Of a DNA stretch of 56,737 bases, positions 34,501 through 44,660 are shown piece by piece. Every line of letters begins with the position of its first letter. Position 1 is the first letter of the stretch. The notes beneath the pieces are model-generated. The model saw only the letters and a program-made list of their open reading frames with translations, was not told the origin of the DNA and did not search any database. The position numbers were made by a program, and so were the translations under genes. The stretch spans positions 1 through 56,737 of the forward strand of contig CAMVHR010000017.1 in assembly GCA_947167345.1 (NCBI GenBank), written 5' to 3'. The stretch is from an uncultured Treponema sp. GTDB taxonomy: Bacteria > Spirochaetota > Spirochaetia > Treponematales > Treponemataceae.

Positions 34501-36152
34501 AACAGAGCATTCTTTATGACAGAATATGATAGACCAGCAGAAATGTCTGCAACAGAAGCACCTTCTTTCTGAGCCTGCTTTACGCGACTGTTCATAAACA
34601 CTGTACAACGAGTACCAAGATCCACTGGCTTTTCCGCAAGAAGAGCCAGTTTTGAAAACTGTTGTACATTCATGCCCATTGTATGGGCAAAATTATCAAG
34701 AAAACTTCCGCATCCGGACGAACAGGCTTCATTCAATTGTATGGATGTAATCGCTCCATCTTTCATGCGAAGACATTTCATGTCCTGTCCACCAATATCC
34801 AGCAGGAATTCAACACCAGGCACAAAGAAATCAGCAGCTCGGTAATGAGTTATTGTTTCAACTTCACCACTGTCAACTCCCAGAGCAGCCTGAAAAAGAG
34901 CCTCTCCATAGCCTGTAGACACGGAACGTGCAATGTAGCAGTCTTTAGGAAGTATTTTGTACAAGTCCTTCAGAACCTTTACAGCAAGGTTTACAGGATT
35001 ACCGGCATTTACATCATAGAATTTCCAAAGGATTCTTCCTTTTGTATCTGTAAGGACAGCTTTTGTTGTTGTAGAACCAGCATCAAGACCAAGAAAAACA
35101 GGCCCTGTTGCCGACTTTAAATCTGCAGACTGAGCCACTTCCTGCTCGTGCCGTGCATTAAAGGCATCAAGTTCTTCCTGAGACTTAAACAAAGGTTCAA
35201 GTCTTTGAACTTCCTGCATTTCTGCACCAACAAGATTCTTCAGACTGTTTCTAAATTCTTCTAGAGTAGGAAACGAAACTTCTTTTTCCTTTTCAGGGGA
35301 AAGGCATTTTATTTCCCTTTCTGCAGAATAGGCAGCACCAGCGGCAACAAACAACTGACTGTTCTCAGGTACAATCGCCTCATCATCTTTTAATTTAAGG
35401 GTAACAATAAAACGGTGTCTAAGCTGATCCAAAAAGTGCAAAGGCCCACCCAAAAAAGCAACATTACCTCTTATAGGCTTACCACATGCAAGTCCCGAAA
35501 CAGTCTGTGTTACAATTGACTGAAAAATAGAAGCGGCAATGTCTTCGCGGCGTGCACCTTCATTTATAAGCGGCTGAATGTCAGTTTTAGCAAATACACC
35601 GCAACGTGCAGCAATTGGATATATGGTAGAAGCATTTTTAGCAAGCTCATTAAGACCAATTGCATCAGTCTCAAGCAAAGCTGCCATCTGATCGATAAAA
35701 GCACCTGTTCCACCTGCACAAGTACCGTTCATGCGCTGCTCTACTCCGCCTTTGAAGTACGTTATTTTTGCATCTTCACCGCCAAGCTCTATAACAACAT
35801 CTGTTTTAGGAATAAGTTTGCGGACGGCAGTTGTTGCAGCAACAACTTCTTGAATAAAAGGTATATTAAGCCAGTGAGAAACAGAAAGTCCTCCAGATCC
35901 CGTTACTTTTACACTGATTGTCTGATTTTTACCATAAGGGAACTTACCTTCCAGTTCATCAAAAGCTTTATTTACAACTGTAATTATAGTATTTCGTATA
36001 TCAGCACGATGCCGCTCATAAACACCGTACAAAAGTTCATCTTTCTCCCCCAAAACAACAACCTTTACAGTCGTTGAACCTACATCTATACCCATACGGA
36101 TTGGTTTTATGACAGGTTTTATAGAAGAAAATGAATCAGGCTTAATTTCCAT
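31569..36152 (-). CDS. Large 2-hydroxyacyl-CoA dehydratase activase-type protein (two ATPase domains plus DUF2229/HgdB-like part)
   Basis: 1527 residues from the ATG at 36152 (GGTGG seven bases upstream). It holds two ASKHA/BcrAD-BadFG ATPase domains. The first (about 18-290) has [36 protein letters not shown] and [10 protein letters not shown]. The second (about 350-620) has [39 protein letters not shown] and [11 protein letters not shown] cysteine-rich CGKCSNNC and GNRCERG region and a DUF2229/dehydratase D-subunit-like C-terminal half follow. Activases of this type use ATP to push low-potential electrons through a [4Fe-4S] cluster. This oversized single-chain form is widespread in anaerobes and its substrate is not established. 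A divergent promoter region separates it from the outer-membrane protein gene. Confidence 0.88.
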   Translation of the reverse strand: MEIKPDSFSSIKPVIKPIRMGIDVGSTTVKVVVLGEKDELLYGVYERHRADIRNTIITVVNKAFDELEGKFPYGKNQTISVKVTGSGGLSVSHWLNIPFIQEVVAATTAVRKLIPKTDVVIELGGEDAKITYFKGGVEQRMNGTCAGGTGAFIDQMAALLETDAIGLNELAKNASTIYPIAARCGVFAKTDIQPLINEGARREDIAASIFQSIVTQTVSGLACGKPIRGNVAFLGGPLHFLDQLRHRFIVTLKLKDDEAIVPENSQLFVAAGAAYSAEREIKCLSPEKEKEVSFPTLEEFRNSLKNLVGAEMQEVQRLEPLFKSQEELDAFNARHEQEVAQSADLKSATGPVFLGLDAGSTTTKAVLTDTKGRILWKFYDVNAGNPVNLAVKVLKDLYKILPKDCYIARSVSTGYGEALFQAALGVDSGEVETITHYRAADFFVPGVEFLLDIGGQDMKCLRMKDGAITSIQLNEACSSGCGSFLDNFAHTMGMNVQQFSKLALLAEKPVDLGTRCTVFMNSRVKQAQKEGASVADISAGLSYSVIKNALFKVIKLRNAAEIGKKVVVQGGTFNNDAVLRAFEKIAGVNVFRPNVAGLMGAYGSALIAQDQWEDLRRPKPGEPDQTPKFVKSNIATLEQLETFNVSLELKRCGKCSNNCLLTINTFTSGSVARKFVTGNRCERGAELGADAKVVDASNKENTQAGDEDNKNLPNLFDWKYKRLFAHYVPLKAEEAPFGDVGLPRVLNMYENYPLWFTFFTKLGFRVRLSPRSSRGVYEKGLETIPSESVCYPGKIAHGHVKSLLQMGCKFIFYPCAPYEKIEDSGAGNHYNCPVVTSYPEVLRNNVEELRQDSSVLFMDPFLPIYDKPRLAERLYEELSKHFKVSKKQVDEAVNAAWNEQESFRKEVQAKGEEAIEEMIVHGANGIVLSGRPYHLDPEINHGIPEMIHGLGLAVFTEDSVAHLGAIERPLRVVDQWTYHNRLYRAASFVSGMPNLELIQLTSFGCGLDAVTSDQVDEILRSKSRAYTLIKIDEVNNLGAVRIRIRSLIAAVKARERNHKKLSVKSAAYKRQVFTKEMKYKYTILAPQMSPIHFKFVKKAFEYSGYNFVILDAVDPKAVDTGLKYVNNDACYPSILVAGQMIAALQSGKYDLNKTSLLISQTGGGCRATNYIGFIRRALNDAGLGHIPVISLSAQGFEKNPGFKISLGLVNRSMCALMLGDILMRCLYRTRPYEAVPGSANALYGRWNAKIERALKSINIFSYHHIIKKMIRDFDALPLLPVKKPRVGVVGEILVKFHPTANNQIVETIEKEGAECVMPDLADFLFYSFSTGIFRHQELAFPKKTERNARLFVWLLERYRSFMKKQLKKSRRFEPPAIIYTLMNGVNDIVQLGNITGEGWFLTAEMVELIKSGVINIACVQPFACLPNHITGKGMIKELRRRYPGTNISAIDYDPGSSEVNQLNRLKLLLSNAPAGKHPDEGSDGMIHNPDGSVIKPEIQLASGAAVLEDTEPVKESEIPVAGVIGGQ

Positions 36153-36185
36153 CAAGAATCCACCAAATAAAAGATAATCGCTTCT

Positions 36186-36214
36186 ATTCTAAACTTTAAA
36201 AACAATTTTTGCAA
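36186..36214 (-). promoter_or_regulatory. Promoter for the activase operon
   Basis: Minus strand TTGCAA (36214-36209), a 17-nt spacer and TAGAAT (36191-36186), with a leader of roughly 25 nt carrying GGTGG. Confidence 0.55.
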
Positions 36215-36249
36215 CTATATGGAAAAAATCTCAAAATACATATAAGAAT

Positions 36250-36278
36250 TTGACATACTACAGGTAATATCCTAAAAT
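36250..36278 (+). promoter_or_regulatory. Promoter for the outer-membrane protein gene at 36319
   Basis: Consensus TTGACA (36250-36255), a 17-nt spacer and TAAAAT (36273-36278). The leader contains GGAGTG five bases before the ATG. Confidence 0.75.
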
Positions 36279-36318
36279 AAAAGTAGAATTAAATTATATA
36301 AAGTTTTGGAGTGAAAAA

Positions 36319-37494
36319 ATGCAGGCAATATTACACAAGCTACCAGCAGTAAAATTTTTAGTGGCAATTTCATTACTGATTGCTTCAAGTTTCTCAATGA
36401 TGTTTGCCGTACCTACAACAACAATGACGCTAAATGGATTTACAATAAACATTCCTTCGGATTTAGTCAGCATCATTGAACAGAACAGGTCTCAAATTGA
36501 AAAAGCCCTTCAGGACAACAACGTTACAGCATCTCAGATGACATCCATACAAAATTCCCTCCTTGACGCATACTCAAAGATGGACGTTGCAAATCCCTAT
36601 ACAACTTCAAAAAATGGCATTGAAGACTTTATGGAAGTATTGAAAGATGTATTTCCAAACACACAGATGCAGCAGAATGTATGGGCTTCTGCACTACTTT
36701 CATACAACAAATTCGGAGAAAATCAGGGAAAAGACGTAAAATACAAGAAAGTCGGAGGAGGCATCAATACCGGAATTACAAAACTCGACATAGGATGCCT
36801 GCTCGATACAGCATCAGCACTCGGCATGGACATAAAAGACTTTCCAAGGACGCTTTTCATGCCAACAATCGCCCTTGATGCAAGAATTGGAGCATTTCCA
36901 ATTCCTCTTGATGTCGGACTAAACTTCTGTACCATAGATACAACAAACATAAATCCAATAGATGATGCTCTTGATGGCAGTTCATTCAATTTTATAAGCA
37001 TTGGCGGTGACGTGAGATATGCTTTTATTGCAAACAAGACAGACTACCATCTGACTGTAAGTGCAATCGCAGGTGCTGCTTACAATAACGGAGGAGTCAA
37101 AATATCTGATGATACGGCAAAGGCAAAACTTGATTTCACGACAGCTACATTCTATGTAGGTGCACAGGCTTCGGCGAAAATGCTTGTTTTCGTTCCTTTT
37201 GCAGGAGCAAGGCTTCTTTTCGGACGTTCCACCATAAAGTGGAGCGTCGATGCAAACTGGGAAAAAGTTCTTGATAAAAGCGGAGATGCGGATATAGCAA
37301 ATGCCATTAAATGGAACATTCTGCCGAAACGTTTCTCTGGTGAACTGAATTCACCTTTTTCACAGAACGTAAGGCCTCAAATATACGGAGGATTAGGACT
37401 AGACATAGCTATAATTTCGCTGACATTCAGCGGATGTTACGACATCATATACAACATTCCTTCTGCAGCATTCAGCCTGCGAATGATATTCTAA
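36319..37494 (+). CDS. Predicted outer-membrane protein, function unknown
   Basis: 391 residues. A signal sequence (about 10-30, ending MMFA) precedes a helical N-terminal part (about 40-120), then strand-rich sequence with GGGINTGITKLDIGCLLDTA, TIALDARIGAFPIPLDVGLN and FYVGAQASAKMLVFVPFAGA. It ends SLRMIF, a C-terminal Phe typical of outer-membrane barrels. The predicted organisation is a periplasmic domain plus a barrel. The family was not named with confidence. Strong promoter and GGAGTG Shine-Dalgarno suggest high expression. The murJ gene follows after 50 nt. Confidence 0.65.
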   Translation: MQAILHKLPAVKFLVAISLLIASSFSMMFAVPTTTMTLNGFTINIPSDLVSIIEQNRSQIEKALQDNNVTASQMTSIQNSLLDAYSKMDVANPYTTSKNGIEDFMEVLKDVFPNTQMQQNVWASALLSYNKFGENQGKDVKYKKVGGGINTGITKLDIGCLLDTASALGMDIKDFPRTLFMPTIALDARIGAFPIPLDVGLNFCTIDTTNINPIDDALDGSSFNFISIGGDVRYAFIANKTDYHLTVSAIAGAAYNNGGVKISDDTAKAKLDFTTATFYVGAQASAKMLVFVPFAGARLLFGRSTIKWSVDANWEKVLDKSGDADIANAIKWNILPKRFSGELNSPFSQNVRPQIYGGLGLDIAIISLTFSGCYDIIYNIPSAAFSLRMIF

Positions 37495-37544
37495 CAGAGT
37501 CCATATACTAGATTTTTACAAGGGAAAGTAATATCCTTAAGGCT

Positions 37545-39143
37545 ATGAAAAAAACACAATCATTGCTTGCAAAGGGACTTTCCCTATCGTTTCTGACACT
37601 ATGCTCCAGAATACTAGGATTGATTCGGGAAATGACAAAAGCCCGATTTCTTGGAACATCAGCATTAAGCGATGCATTCGGCATAGCATTTCAAGTTCCA
37701 AATTTTTTCAGAAGACTTTTTGCAGAAAATTCCGTTTCCGTTGCATTCATTCCGACTTTTAAAAAACTTCTGGAAACAAATTCTTCTGCCTCTGACAACG
37801 ATGCGCAAAAGAAAATTACCCAGGACTTTATAAATGCAACATTTACACTGGTAACATTCCTTACAGTACTGTTTGTCTCTCTGGGAATGATTTTTACTCC
37901 ACAGATACTAAAAATATTCTTCAGCAACAAATACTCCATGGCAATGGAAGAATCCATTGTCTTAACAAGGATTATGTTTCCATACCTGATTGTAATATCC
38001 ATTGCAGCCCTCTTTCAGGGCATTCTTAATGGATTAAAAATATTTTCACCATCAGGCTTTACTCCTATACTGTTCAATTCAATAGTAATTATTTTCACAT
38101 ACCTTTTTGCACCGCACCTGAAAAATCCGGCAAGGGCAATGGCAGTAGGAGTCATAACAGGCGGATGCATTCAGGCGCTGTTTCAGATTCCGTTCATTTT
38201 AAAAAATAACTGGAAGTTCACATTTACATCAATAAAAAAAGCCTTTACAAATGAACACACAAGAACGGTACTACGTTTGATTGGTCCAACAATCATAGGA
38301 ATGGCAGCATATCAACTGAACGACATAGTATCTTCAGCACTGGCAACAAGAGCCGGAGAAGGAGTATATTCAAGCATACAGTATTCGCTCCGACTGCAGG
38401 AACTGATTTTGGGAATTTGTGCAGTAACAATAGGAACTGTCATTCTTCCAGACCTTACAGGCTTTGTGCAGAAGCAGTATTGGGACGACTTTTGCAAAAT
38501 GCTCACTCTTTCAATAAACATCATGGCGGTTATTGCAATTCCTATTACATTTTATTCGCTTTTAATGAAAGAAAACATCATTACATTGATTTTCGCAAGC
38601 GGAAGGTTCAATGCCGATTCCATACAGATGACGCAGCAGGTGTTCAGCTGCCACATCATCGGACTATTTTTTATTGCCGTGAACAGAATTACAGCACCGG
38701 CATTTTATGCACAGCAAGACACAAAAAGCCCAACCGTTGCAGGGCTAGCAAATTTTTCGGTAAACATAATACTTGCATACGTTCTTTCAAAATCCATGGG
38801 AGGAAAAGGCATTGCCCTCGCCCTCACTGTTGCAAGCATTGCAAACATGATTCTTCTGTTTGTATTTTTAAAGCATAACCCGGCAATACATGTATCAACC
38901 GTACTCAAACCGGCTATCATCTACATGTTCAGGATTACTCTATTTTCTGCAATGGCATCAGTACCGGTATACTTTTTGAAAACTCACATAATTTCTGCAT
39001 TCAGTGGTAGAAACAGGCTCATTTCACAAGGACTGCCGTTGTGCATCACGGCATGTATGTTCGGAGCTGTCGGACTAATACTTCTGGTCATTACAAAAGA
39101 CCCACTCATAAAAGCACTCAAGGAGAAACTCAGACATGAATAA
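37545..39143 (+). CDS. murJ: Lipid II flippase
   Basis: 532 residues with about 14 hydrophobic segments and the MurJ/MviN N-terminal signature: SLSFLTLCSRILGLIREM, then FGIAFQVPNFFRRLFAEN and SVAFIPTF. These positions line the transport cavity. The protein flips lipid II across the inner membrane for peptidoglycan synthesis. AAGG lies only a few bases before the ATG, and a TAATAT box 10 nt upstream has no clear -35, so initiation is uncertain. The last 8 nt overlap the M24 peptidase gene. Confidence 0.93.
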   Translation: MKKTQSLLAKGLSLSFLTLCSRILGLIREMTKARFLGTSALSDAFGIAFQVPNFFRRLFAENSVSVAFIPTFKKLLETNSSASDNDAQKKITQDFINATFTLVTFLTVLFVSLGMIFTPQILKIFFSNKYSMAMEESIVLTRIMFPYLIVISIAALFQGILNGLKIFSPSGFTPILFNSIVIIFTYLFAPHLKNPARAMAVGVITGGCIQALFQIPFILKNNWKFTFTSIKKAFTNEHTRTVLRLIGPTIIGMAAYQLNDIVSSALATRAGEGVYSSIQYSLRLQELILGICAVTIGTVILPDLTGFVQKQYWDDFCKMLTLSINIMAVIAIPITFYSLLMKENIITLIFASGRFNADSIQMTQQVFSCHIIGLFFIAVNRITAPAFYAQQDTKSPTVAGLANFSVNIILAYVLSKSMGGKGIALALTVASIANMILLFVFLKHNPAIHVSTVLKPAIIYMFRITLFSAMASVPVYFLKTHIISAFSGRNRLISQGLPLCITACMFGAVGLILLVITKDPLIKALKEKLRHE

Positions 39144-40266
39144 TTTAGATTCAATCTACAGAAACAGAAGGGAAAAACTCTACGATTACCTAAACGAAAC
39201 AAATCTTTCTGCAGCCGTTTTTGAAGACAGCGAAGAAAGAAGAGATGTTGCCGTAAGATATCTTACAGGACATCCAAGCGATGCAGTACTTGTACTACTG
39301 GCAGACAGAACAAGCATCCTGATTCCCTGGGACGAAAACCTTGCAGCCCTTAAGGCTCATGCAGACAAAGTTGTTCCATATACAGAATACGGAAGGTCAA
39401 ATACACTGGCAGTCTCAAAGACACTAGAACAATTTAAAGGGAATTCAAATCCTCATGTAGCGATTTCACCGTTTACCTCGCATCTGCTTTATGAAAAATA
39501 TGTTGCAGAATTGAAAGGCTGGACAGTTGAGTGTAAGGAAAATTCCATACATCAAAAAGTTGAATCACTACGAGCTATAAAAGATGACTACGAAATAGAA
39601 TGTACAAGAAAGGCATGTAAAATTACAGACGGCATGACAGAGCAAATCATAAGATATCTTAGCAAAGGAACTTTTAAGACAGAAAGTGATGTTGCACTAT
39701 ATGTAGAAAAAGAACTTAGGGCACACGGATGTGAAAAAACTAGCTTTGATACTCTGGCAGCAGGTCCTCAACGCTCATTTGCAATTCATGCATTTCCAGG
39801 CTACACGAACGGCAGCTGGGGAACTGAAGGACTTTCAATTCTAGACTATGGTGTATGTTACGAAGGCTACGCAAGCGACTGCACTATAACAGTGGCAAGA
39901 GGAAAACTTTCTGCTCAACAGGAAAAGCTACTTGAACTGGTACAAAAGGCTGCAGACGAATGTCTTAAACTATACACCCCGGATCATTGCATAAGGGAAG
40001 CTGTAAAAAAAGCTGATGAGATTTTTGCAGAAGAGGGGCTGTCAATGCCTCACGGACTTGGACACGGAACAGGACTTGAAATACACGAAGCACCCTTTGT
40101 TTCAAAAAGAACAGATGAACAAATGAAATTCATGCCAGGAAACATCATAACACTGGAACCTGGACTATACGATGCAAAATTGGGAGGAACACGCCTTGAA
40201 AATGATGTCCTTATTACACCTCAAGGCAATGAAGTCCTTACCAACTCAAAAATTTTCAGATTATAA
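39136..40266 (+). CDS. M24-family aminopeptidase (Xaa-Pro-type)
   Basis: 376 residues. A creatinase-like N-domain (about 1-130) precedes the pita-bread catalytic domain (about 135-376). All five metal ligands can be read: Asp in SILDYGV, Asp in ASDCTIT, His in GLGHGTGLEIHEAPF, Glu in ITLEPGLYD and Glu in TRLENDVL. The protein should be a dinuclear-metal aminopeptidase removing residues before proline, but related M24 members differ in specificity. It overlaps the 3' end of murJ by 8 nt (translational coupling). The gene ends 8 nt from the convergent TPR gene. Confidence 0.9.
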   Translation: MNNLDSIYRNRREKLYDYLNETNLSAAVFEDSEERRDVAVRYLTGHPSDAVLVLLADRTSILIPWDENLAALKAHADKVVPYTEYGRSNTLAVSKTLEQFKGNSNPHVAISPFTSHLLYEKYVAELKGWTVECKENSIHQKVESLRAIKDDYEIECTRKACKITDGMTEQIIRYLSKGTFKTESDVALYVEKELRAHGCEKTSFDTLAAGPQRSFAIHAFPGYTNGSWGTEGLSILDYGVCYEGYASDCTITVARGKLSAQQEKLLELVQKAADECLKLYTPDHCIREAVKKADEIFAEEGLSMPHGLGHGTGLEIHEAPFVSKRTDEQMKFMPGNIITLEPGLYDAKLGGTRLENDVLITPQGNEVLTNSKIFRL

Positions 40267-40285
40267 GCTGCTCATTACAGCTTTT
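40265..40285 (+). terminator. Weak hairpin at the convergent gene ends
   Basis: AAGCTG (40265-40270) and CAGCTT (40278-40283) with a 7-nt loop, overlapping a run of four T. It covers the M24 stop and the end of the TPR gene. Short stem, so only tentative. Confidence 0.3.
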
Positions 40286-43139
40286 GCAACAATTCAGTAA
40301 TCTGACTGTCAAGGGTATCTGCGATTTCATAGTCGTCGATGTCCCTTGTCATTGACTGTATATGTTCAAGTACAGTCTTAACAAGCTTTCTGCCACCGTT
40401 ATTGCCTTCATCATCCATATCCATAAAGCTGGCATCATCTTCCAGCTCTCGGCGACATGCATCACATACGGAAAAGAGTCCAGGCTTTCCCTGTAATCTA
40501 GAAATAATATATTCAAGCTGAAGACGCTCTTTGCTTCTCATGAACTTAAGTCTGTCTGAATCAGGAAGGAATGAAACCAATGACTTAAGATGGATAAACA
40601 AATCTGAAAGTTTCTTATATTTCTCGTATGCAGAATAGTCATTTATTGCATCTTTGATTTCTGCAACAGTATTACCGGCAGAAGAAGAATCATCCTGCAT
40701 AGATTCAAATTTCTGAAGGTCTTCCTCTTCAGAATCAATATCAGCCAGCTGAGACTCTACAGTTGGCAGCATCTGCAATTCTTCAGATTCAGAAGGGATT
40801 TCTTCTTCCAATGAATCAAAGTTTTCACTATCAATATTATCAAGCAACGAAACTGAGTCAATTTCTTCAGGCTCAGGAGCAACAATTTCATCAAAGCCTT
40901 CTTCATCTTCATCAAGATCATCAGGCTCAGAATTGAATTCCTCAAGAGTTTCTATTTCTTCTTCTTCAGGAGCTATTTCTTCAACAGATTCTTCATAGTC
41001 AGTAGAATCATCTTCTTCGTTTTCTTCAGTTTCCTCTGTCTCATCAGAAGATTCAAGTTCTTCAAGTTCAGAAGTGTCATCTTCTGCCAAAGGTTCTTCA
41101 ACTTCTTCAAGAACATCATCAGCCGGTTGTGCGTCAGCAGATATTGGCTCAACATCTTCAGGTTCAAGCTCTTCAAAGTCTTCTTCCGGCTCATAAACAG
41201 GTTCAGGTCTTGGTCTTGATTTATTTTTTGGTTTTGGAGGAGCCTTTTTTTCTACAGGAGCAGGTTCTTCAACCTGTTCTTCTTCTTCCTCAACTTCATC
41301 AGAAAGTTCTATAGGAGTACTTCTGTCATAACCATCATCAAGAGCTTCTGATTCAAAATTCGGAAAATGATCTTCCGATTCTGGCCTAGAATAATGATTG
41401 CCAAATGAATTTTCTCTGAAAAAGTCATCATCATCCTTAAGATGTCCTGTCTCTGGCAACAGAGAATCAAAATCATCATCATGGACATTATCTGCCATTA
41501 TCTCATCATCAATATTTTCAAATGGAGATATTGCATCATCTTGAACAGCAAGTGTTTCAAAATCAAGCGGAGAACTATATTCTGGCGAAAGTTCGTCTAT
41601 TTCTTCTTCCAGAGCAGGTTCGCCTTCTGCTTCAAAATCTGCGTCAATAGGATTTTCAAAAGGATTTATATTTACACTGTCACCAGTTTTATTAAACACA
41701 GCATTTTCATTGCCACTGTCTTTTACAAGAGCATCTCCAGAAATTTTATTGCTTATGCGTTCCACTCTTTTTTTGTAAGAGGTATTGCCAACATCCTTTT
41801 CCGAAAGTTTTTCATACAGGCCAAGGGCATCTTCATAACGTTCAAGATCTTCATAATGAGATGCAAGCATATTCAAAGCCTTTGAATCATCTTCATTTGA
41901 ATCAAGATATTTCAAAAGATTTTTTTCTGCCTTTTCACCTTCACCCTTCTGTTTATAACGCAAAGCACTTTCACGGTAATGCAAAGTATAATCAGGATCT
42001 ATTACATTTATGCGTTCAAAACAGCCTTCAGCCTTGTCTTCTTCCCCATTACAGATGTAATACTGCCCCAGCAAGTTCAAAGTCTGAACATCGTCAGGAT
42101 TTCTTGACCAAATCTGCTTTATTTTTTCGTGAGCAGAACTTAATTTATTGCCGGAAAGCAAAATATGAGTATACTGCTGAAGCATCTTCAGATTTTCAGG
42201 CTTAAGCTTTTCATACCGTTCCATGGTATGCAAGGCTTCCATAATTTTACCGTCAGATTCATAAGCCTCTGCAAGCCCGGACAAAGCATCCGCGTTATCC
42301 GGTTCCAGAGCAAGAGCCTTGTCATACTCAAACTCAGCTTTGTCATAAGAACTCTGCTGGGTATAGACTCGCCCCATCTTTGTATGCATTCCAGCATGTT
42401 CAGGATTAAGCTTTATTGCATTTTCAACAATAGTCTGGGCTTTTGAAGTATTAGAACGTTCAAGAAGCAAATCTGCAAAGCCGTCAATAGCATCAAGCCA
42501 CCCCGGACGAGCACGCAAGGCAGCTTCATATTCCTGAATTGATTTTGTAACATCACCCTGCTTCTGATATGCACGAGCAAGATTTAAATGAAGGGCAGGA
42601 TGGTTTGGATCCTGCTTTAGGCCTTTAAGGAATACAGGAATTGCCTTTTCATACAGATTTTCAAGCAAATAAATTGAACCAAGATTGTTATATGCAAGAA
42701 CATCATTAGGATTTTGGCTTATGACAATTTCAAAACACTGGACAGCACGATTGTTTTTTCCCAAATCTTTATAAGTCAGTCCAAGATTATAAAACAGCTG
42801 GACATTATTTTCATCAATAATGATTCCCTGCTCAAGAACAGACATGGAATCCCTAAACTGTTTGAGCCTGCGGTAAATGCAACCAAGATTGTTTATTGCG
42901 TTCAGGTTTTCTGGATCAATTTCAAGAATCTGCTGATATACAGGAAGTGCTTCAGAATCTCGGTTACTCTTTACATACAAATCTGCAAGTTCTGTAAGAA
43001 ACTCTATATTTGAAGCATCATTCAAAAGAAGATTTTTAAACAGCTGTTCTGCAAGAACATAATCTCGTGAAAGAATAGCAGTTTTCGCACGGTTCAAGGT
43101 AACTTTATCATTTGAACTCAATTCGGACATATCAGCCAT
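40275..43139 (-). CDS. TPR protein with long acidic linker
   Basis: 954 residues. Residues about 10-470 contain around a dozen tandem tetratricopeptide repeats: AINNLGCIYRRLKQFRDSM, VLAYNNLGSIYLLENLYEKA and ALHLNLARAYQKQGDVTKSI. A low-complexity Glu/Asp/Ser-rich linker follows (about 480-800), interrupted by a short basic patch (KKAPPKPKNKSRPRPEP). A compact helical C-terminal domain (about 815-954) contains the pair CDAC. There is no signal peptide, so it should be cytoplasmic, presumably as a protein-protein scaffold. Partner unknown. GGGGA lies five bases before the ATG; the LamG/FN3 gene is 24 nt upstream on the same strand. Confidence 0.85.
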   Translation of the reverse strand: MADMSELSSNDKVTLNRAKTAILSRDYVLAEQLFKNLLLNDASNIEFLTELADLYVKSNRDSEALPVYQQILEIDPENLNAINNLGCIYRRLKQFRDSMSVLEQGIIIDENNVQLFYNLGLTYKDLGKNNRAVQCFEIVISQNPNDVLAYNNLGSIYLLENLYEKAIPVFLKGLKQDPNHPALHLNLARAYQKQGDVTKSIQEYEAALRARPGWLDAIDGFADLLLERSNTSKAQTIVENAIKLNPEHAGMHTKMGRVYTQQSSYDKAEFEYDKALALEPDNADALSGLAEAYESDGKIMEALHTMERYEKLKPENLKMLQQYTHILLSGNKLSSAHEKIKQIWSRNPDDVQTLNLLGQYYICNGEEDKAEGCFERINVIDPDYTLHYRESALRYKQKGEGEKAEKNLLKYLDSNEDDSKALNMLASHYEDLERYEDALGLYEKLSEKDVGNTSYKKRVERISNKISGDALVKDSGNENAVFNKTGDSVNINPFENPIDADFEAEGEPALEEEIDELSPEYSSPLDFETLAVQDDAISPFENIDDEIMADNVHDDDFDSLLPETGHLKDDDDFFRENSFGNHYSRPESEDHFPNFESEALDDGYDRSTPIELSDEVEEEEEQVEEPAPVEKKAPPKPKNKSRPRPEPVYEPEEDFEELEPEDVEPISADAQPADDVLEEVEEPLAEDDTSELEELESSDETEETEENEEDDSTDYEESVEEIAPEEEEIETLEEFNSEPDDLDEDEEGFDEIVAPEPEEIDSVSLLDNIDSENFDSLEEEIPSESEELQMLPTVESQLADIDSEEEDLQKFESMQDDSSSAGNTVAEIKDAINDYSAYEKYKKLSDLFIHLKSLVSFLPDSDRLKFMRSKERLQLEYIISRLQGKPGLFSVCDACRRELEDDASFMDMDDEGNNGGRKLVKTVLEHIQSMTRDIDDYEIADTLDSQITELLQKL

Positions 43140-43163
43140 AATAATCCCCTAAAATTCTTTTTT

Positions 43164-44660
43164 TTACTTTTTTAACGGACGGGCATAAACTTCCTCTGAA
43201 AGGACACCCATTATTTTATTATTGACTTTAGAATATGCAGCTATAGCAAAATAATAAATTTTACCGTTTGTCAGTCCAGTAAACTTTATCTTGTTCACAT
43301 TGCCGACATCAACAGGAGATTCTCCCTCAACAGCTTCACGGCAAAGATATTCACCCGGGCGGTCACCATAATAGATGTAATATCCTCCTGTTGAATTATC
43401 AAGGGAATAAGACCATGTAAGCGTAACTTCTCCGTCACCTGCATCTGCAAAAACTTTAAAAGGAGGAAGAGGTGCTTCTTCTTCTTTAAAATGCAAATCT
43501 ATCTGCATTACAGCTGGCGAAACAGAACCGCTACCATCAGGGAATAAATCGACGGCAACCTGAAAATACAGTCCCTTCTGATTTTTTATCTGTGCATGAT
43601 TTGTAACAGGAATCCATTCAGGAAAAGTATCATTCCATAAAAAATAATTGTCGCCACTGCGTACATACATTACTACAGAAGTCTCTTCCGGCTCACTCAG
43701 CACAGCATCAATCTTTGTAAGCTGCGCTTCCTGAGAAACCATGATAGGCTTTGTTTCAAAACGACCCCCATTTCTGTGAAACGTATCATACCGCATTTCT
43801 TCTGCAGTATCCGTCCTGCACCCCCGCTGAATACGGAAATCATCAATAAGTCCCGTATATGCAGGAGAAATATCCATGTCAGCAGCAACACCAAGAATAG
43901 CCTGATATACACTTCCACGTTCACTGCCTGTAGAAGTAATGTATTTTAAAGCTTCCAGCTTTCCATTAATTCTGTATTCAAGCAAACCTGTATCCTGATC
44001 AAAAGTTATTGCATGATGAGTCCACACGTCAGGAATAATCGTACTGTATGAAGCAATCGTTATTACACCACCATTTTCAGAATAACCGTTGAATACATTT
44101 GTAAACATCCATTCCAGATGGTTTCTGTAAAAGCTGGCATTTATCATCTGGTAAAGCGGAGAATCCTGAACAGTACGTGAAGACCTCCATGAAAATACAG
44201 TCTCACCGTTTTCCGCAATATAAGGATTCAGCCAGAATTCAATCAGAAAAGAACCTGTCTGCCCAGGAGTGCCAAAAAGAGAATTTGACTTTCCGTGAAG
44301 GCGGATTCCTCCGTTTCCACGGATAAGGCCAGAACCTTTTCCCATCTTAGACTTTCGAGAGGAAATAGAATTATTTGAAACGACATCATAGTTACCAGCC
44401 CTGTCAACAGGCATATCGCCTTCAAAATCCAAAAGCAAGTCGGTATCCTCTGATATTGCACGGCTGTTGGTATCAAGCTGCATGCATGGATAACCATACT
44501 TTCCGTTTCCGGAAGTAATTCTATCAGTTACAGCGACATCATTCCAACCAGACTTTCCGCCAAGGGTAATCACACGCTCTTCTGAATAGGCAGGAAATAA
44601 AACTATATTTGAAAGAAGACAAAAAATTGATATAATAGAAACGTTCTTTATATTATGCAT
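43164..44660 (-). CDS. Secreted LamG-like and fibronectin type III protein
   Basis: 498 residues. The signal peptide (about 1-26, ending AYSE) is followed by a concanavalin A-like/LamG domain (about 70-290): GSFLIEFWLNPYIAENGETV, WTHHAITFDQDTGLLEYRIN, GLIDDFRIQRG. A fibronectin type III domain lies near the C-terminus (about 400-495): AGDGEVTLTWSY, GYYIYYGD and NGKIYYFAIAAYS. It is probably a surface or periplasmic glycan- or protein-binding protein. The start codon shares the palindrome ATGCAT with uvrC on the opposite strand, so the two genes overlap head-to-head by 6 bp. No Shine-Dalgarno precedes the ATG. Confidence 0.8.
   Translation of the reverse strand: MHNIKNVSIISIFCLLSNIVLFPAYSEERVITLGGKSGWNDVAVTDRITSGNGKYGYPCMQLDTNSRAISEDTDLLLDFEGDMPVDRAGNYDVVSNNSISSRKSKMGKGSGLIRGNGGIRLHGKSNSLFGTPGQTGSFLIEFWLNPYIAENGETVFSWRSSRTVQDSPLYQMINASFYRNHLEWMFTNVFNGYSENGGVITIASYSTIIPDVWTHHAITFDQDTGLLEYRINGKLEALKYITSTGSERGSVYQAILGVAADMDISPAYTGLIDDFRIQRGCRTDTAEEMRYDTFHRNGGRFETKPIMVSQEAQLTKIDAVLSEPEETSVVMYVRSGDNYFLWNDTFPEWIPVTNHAQIKNQKGLYFQVAVDLFPDGSGSVSPAVMQIDLHFKEEEAPLPPFKVFADAGDGEVTLTWSYSLDNSTGGYYIYYGDRPGEYLCREAVEGESPVDVGNVNKIKFTGLTNGKIYYFAIAAYSKVNNKIMGVLSEEVYARPLKK
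44609..44636 (+). promoter_or_regulatory. Promoter for uvrC, inside the signal-peptide codons of the opposite gene
   Basis: TTGAAA (44609-44614), a 16-nt spacer and consensus TATAAT (44631-44636). The ATG is 18 nt beyond the -10, giving a leader of about 11 nt without a Shine-Dalgarno. Confidence 0.6.
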
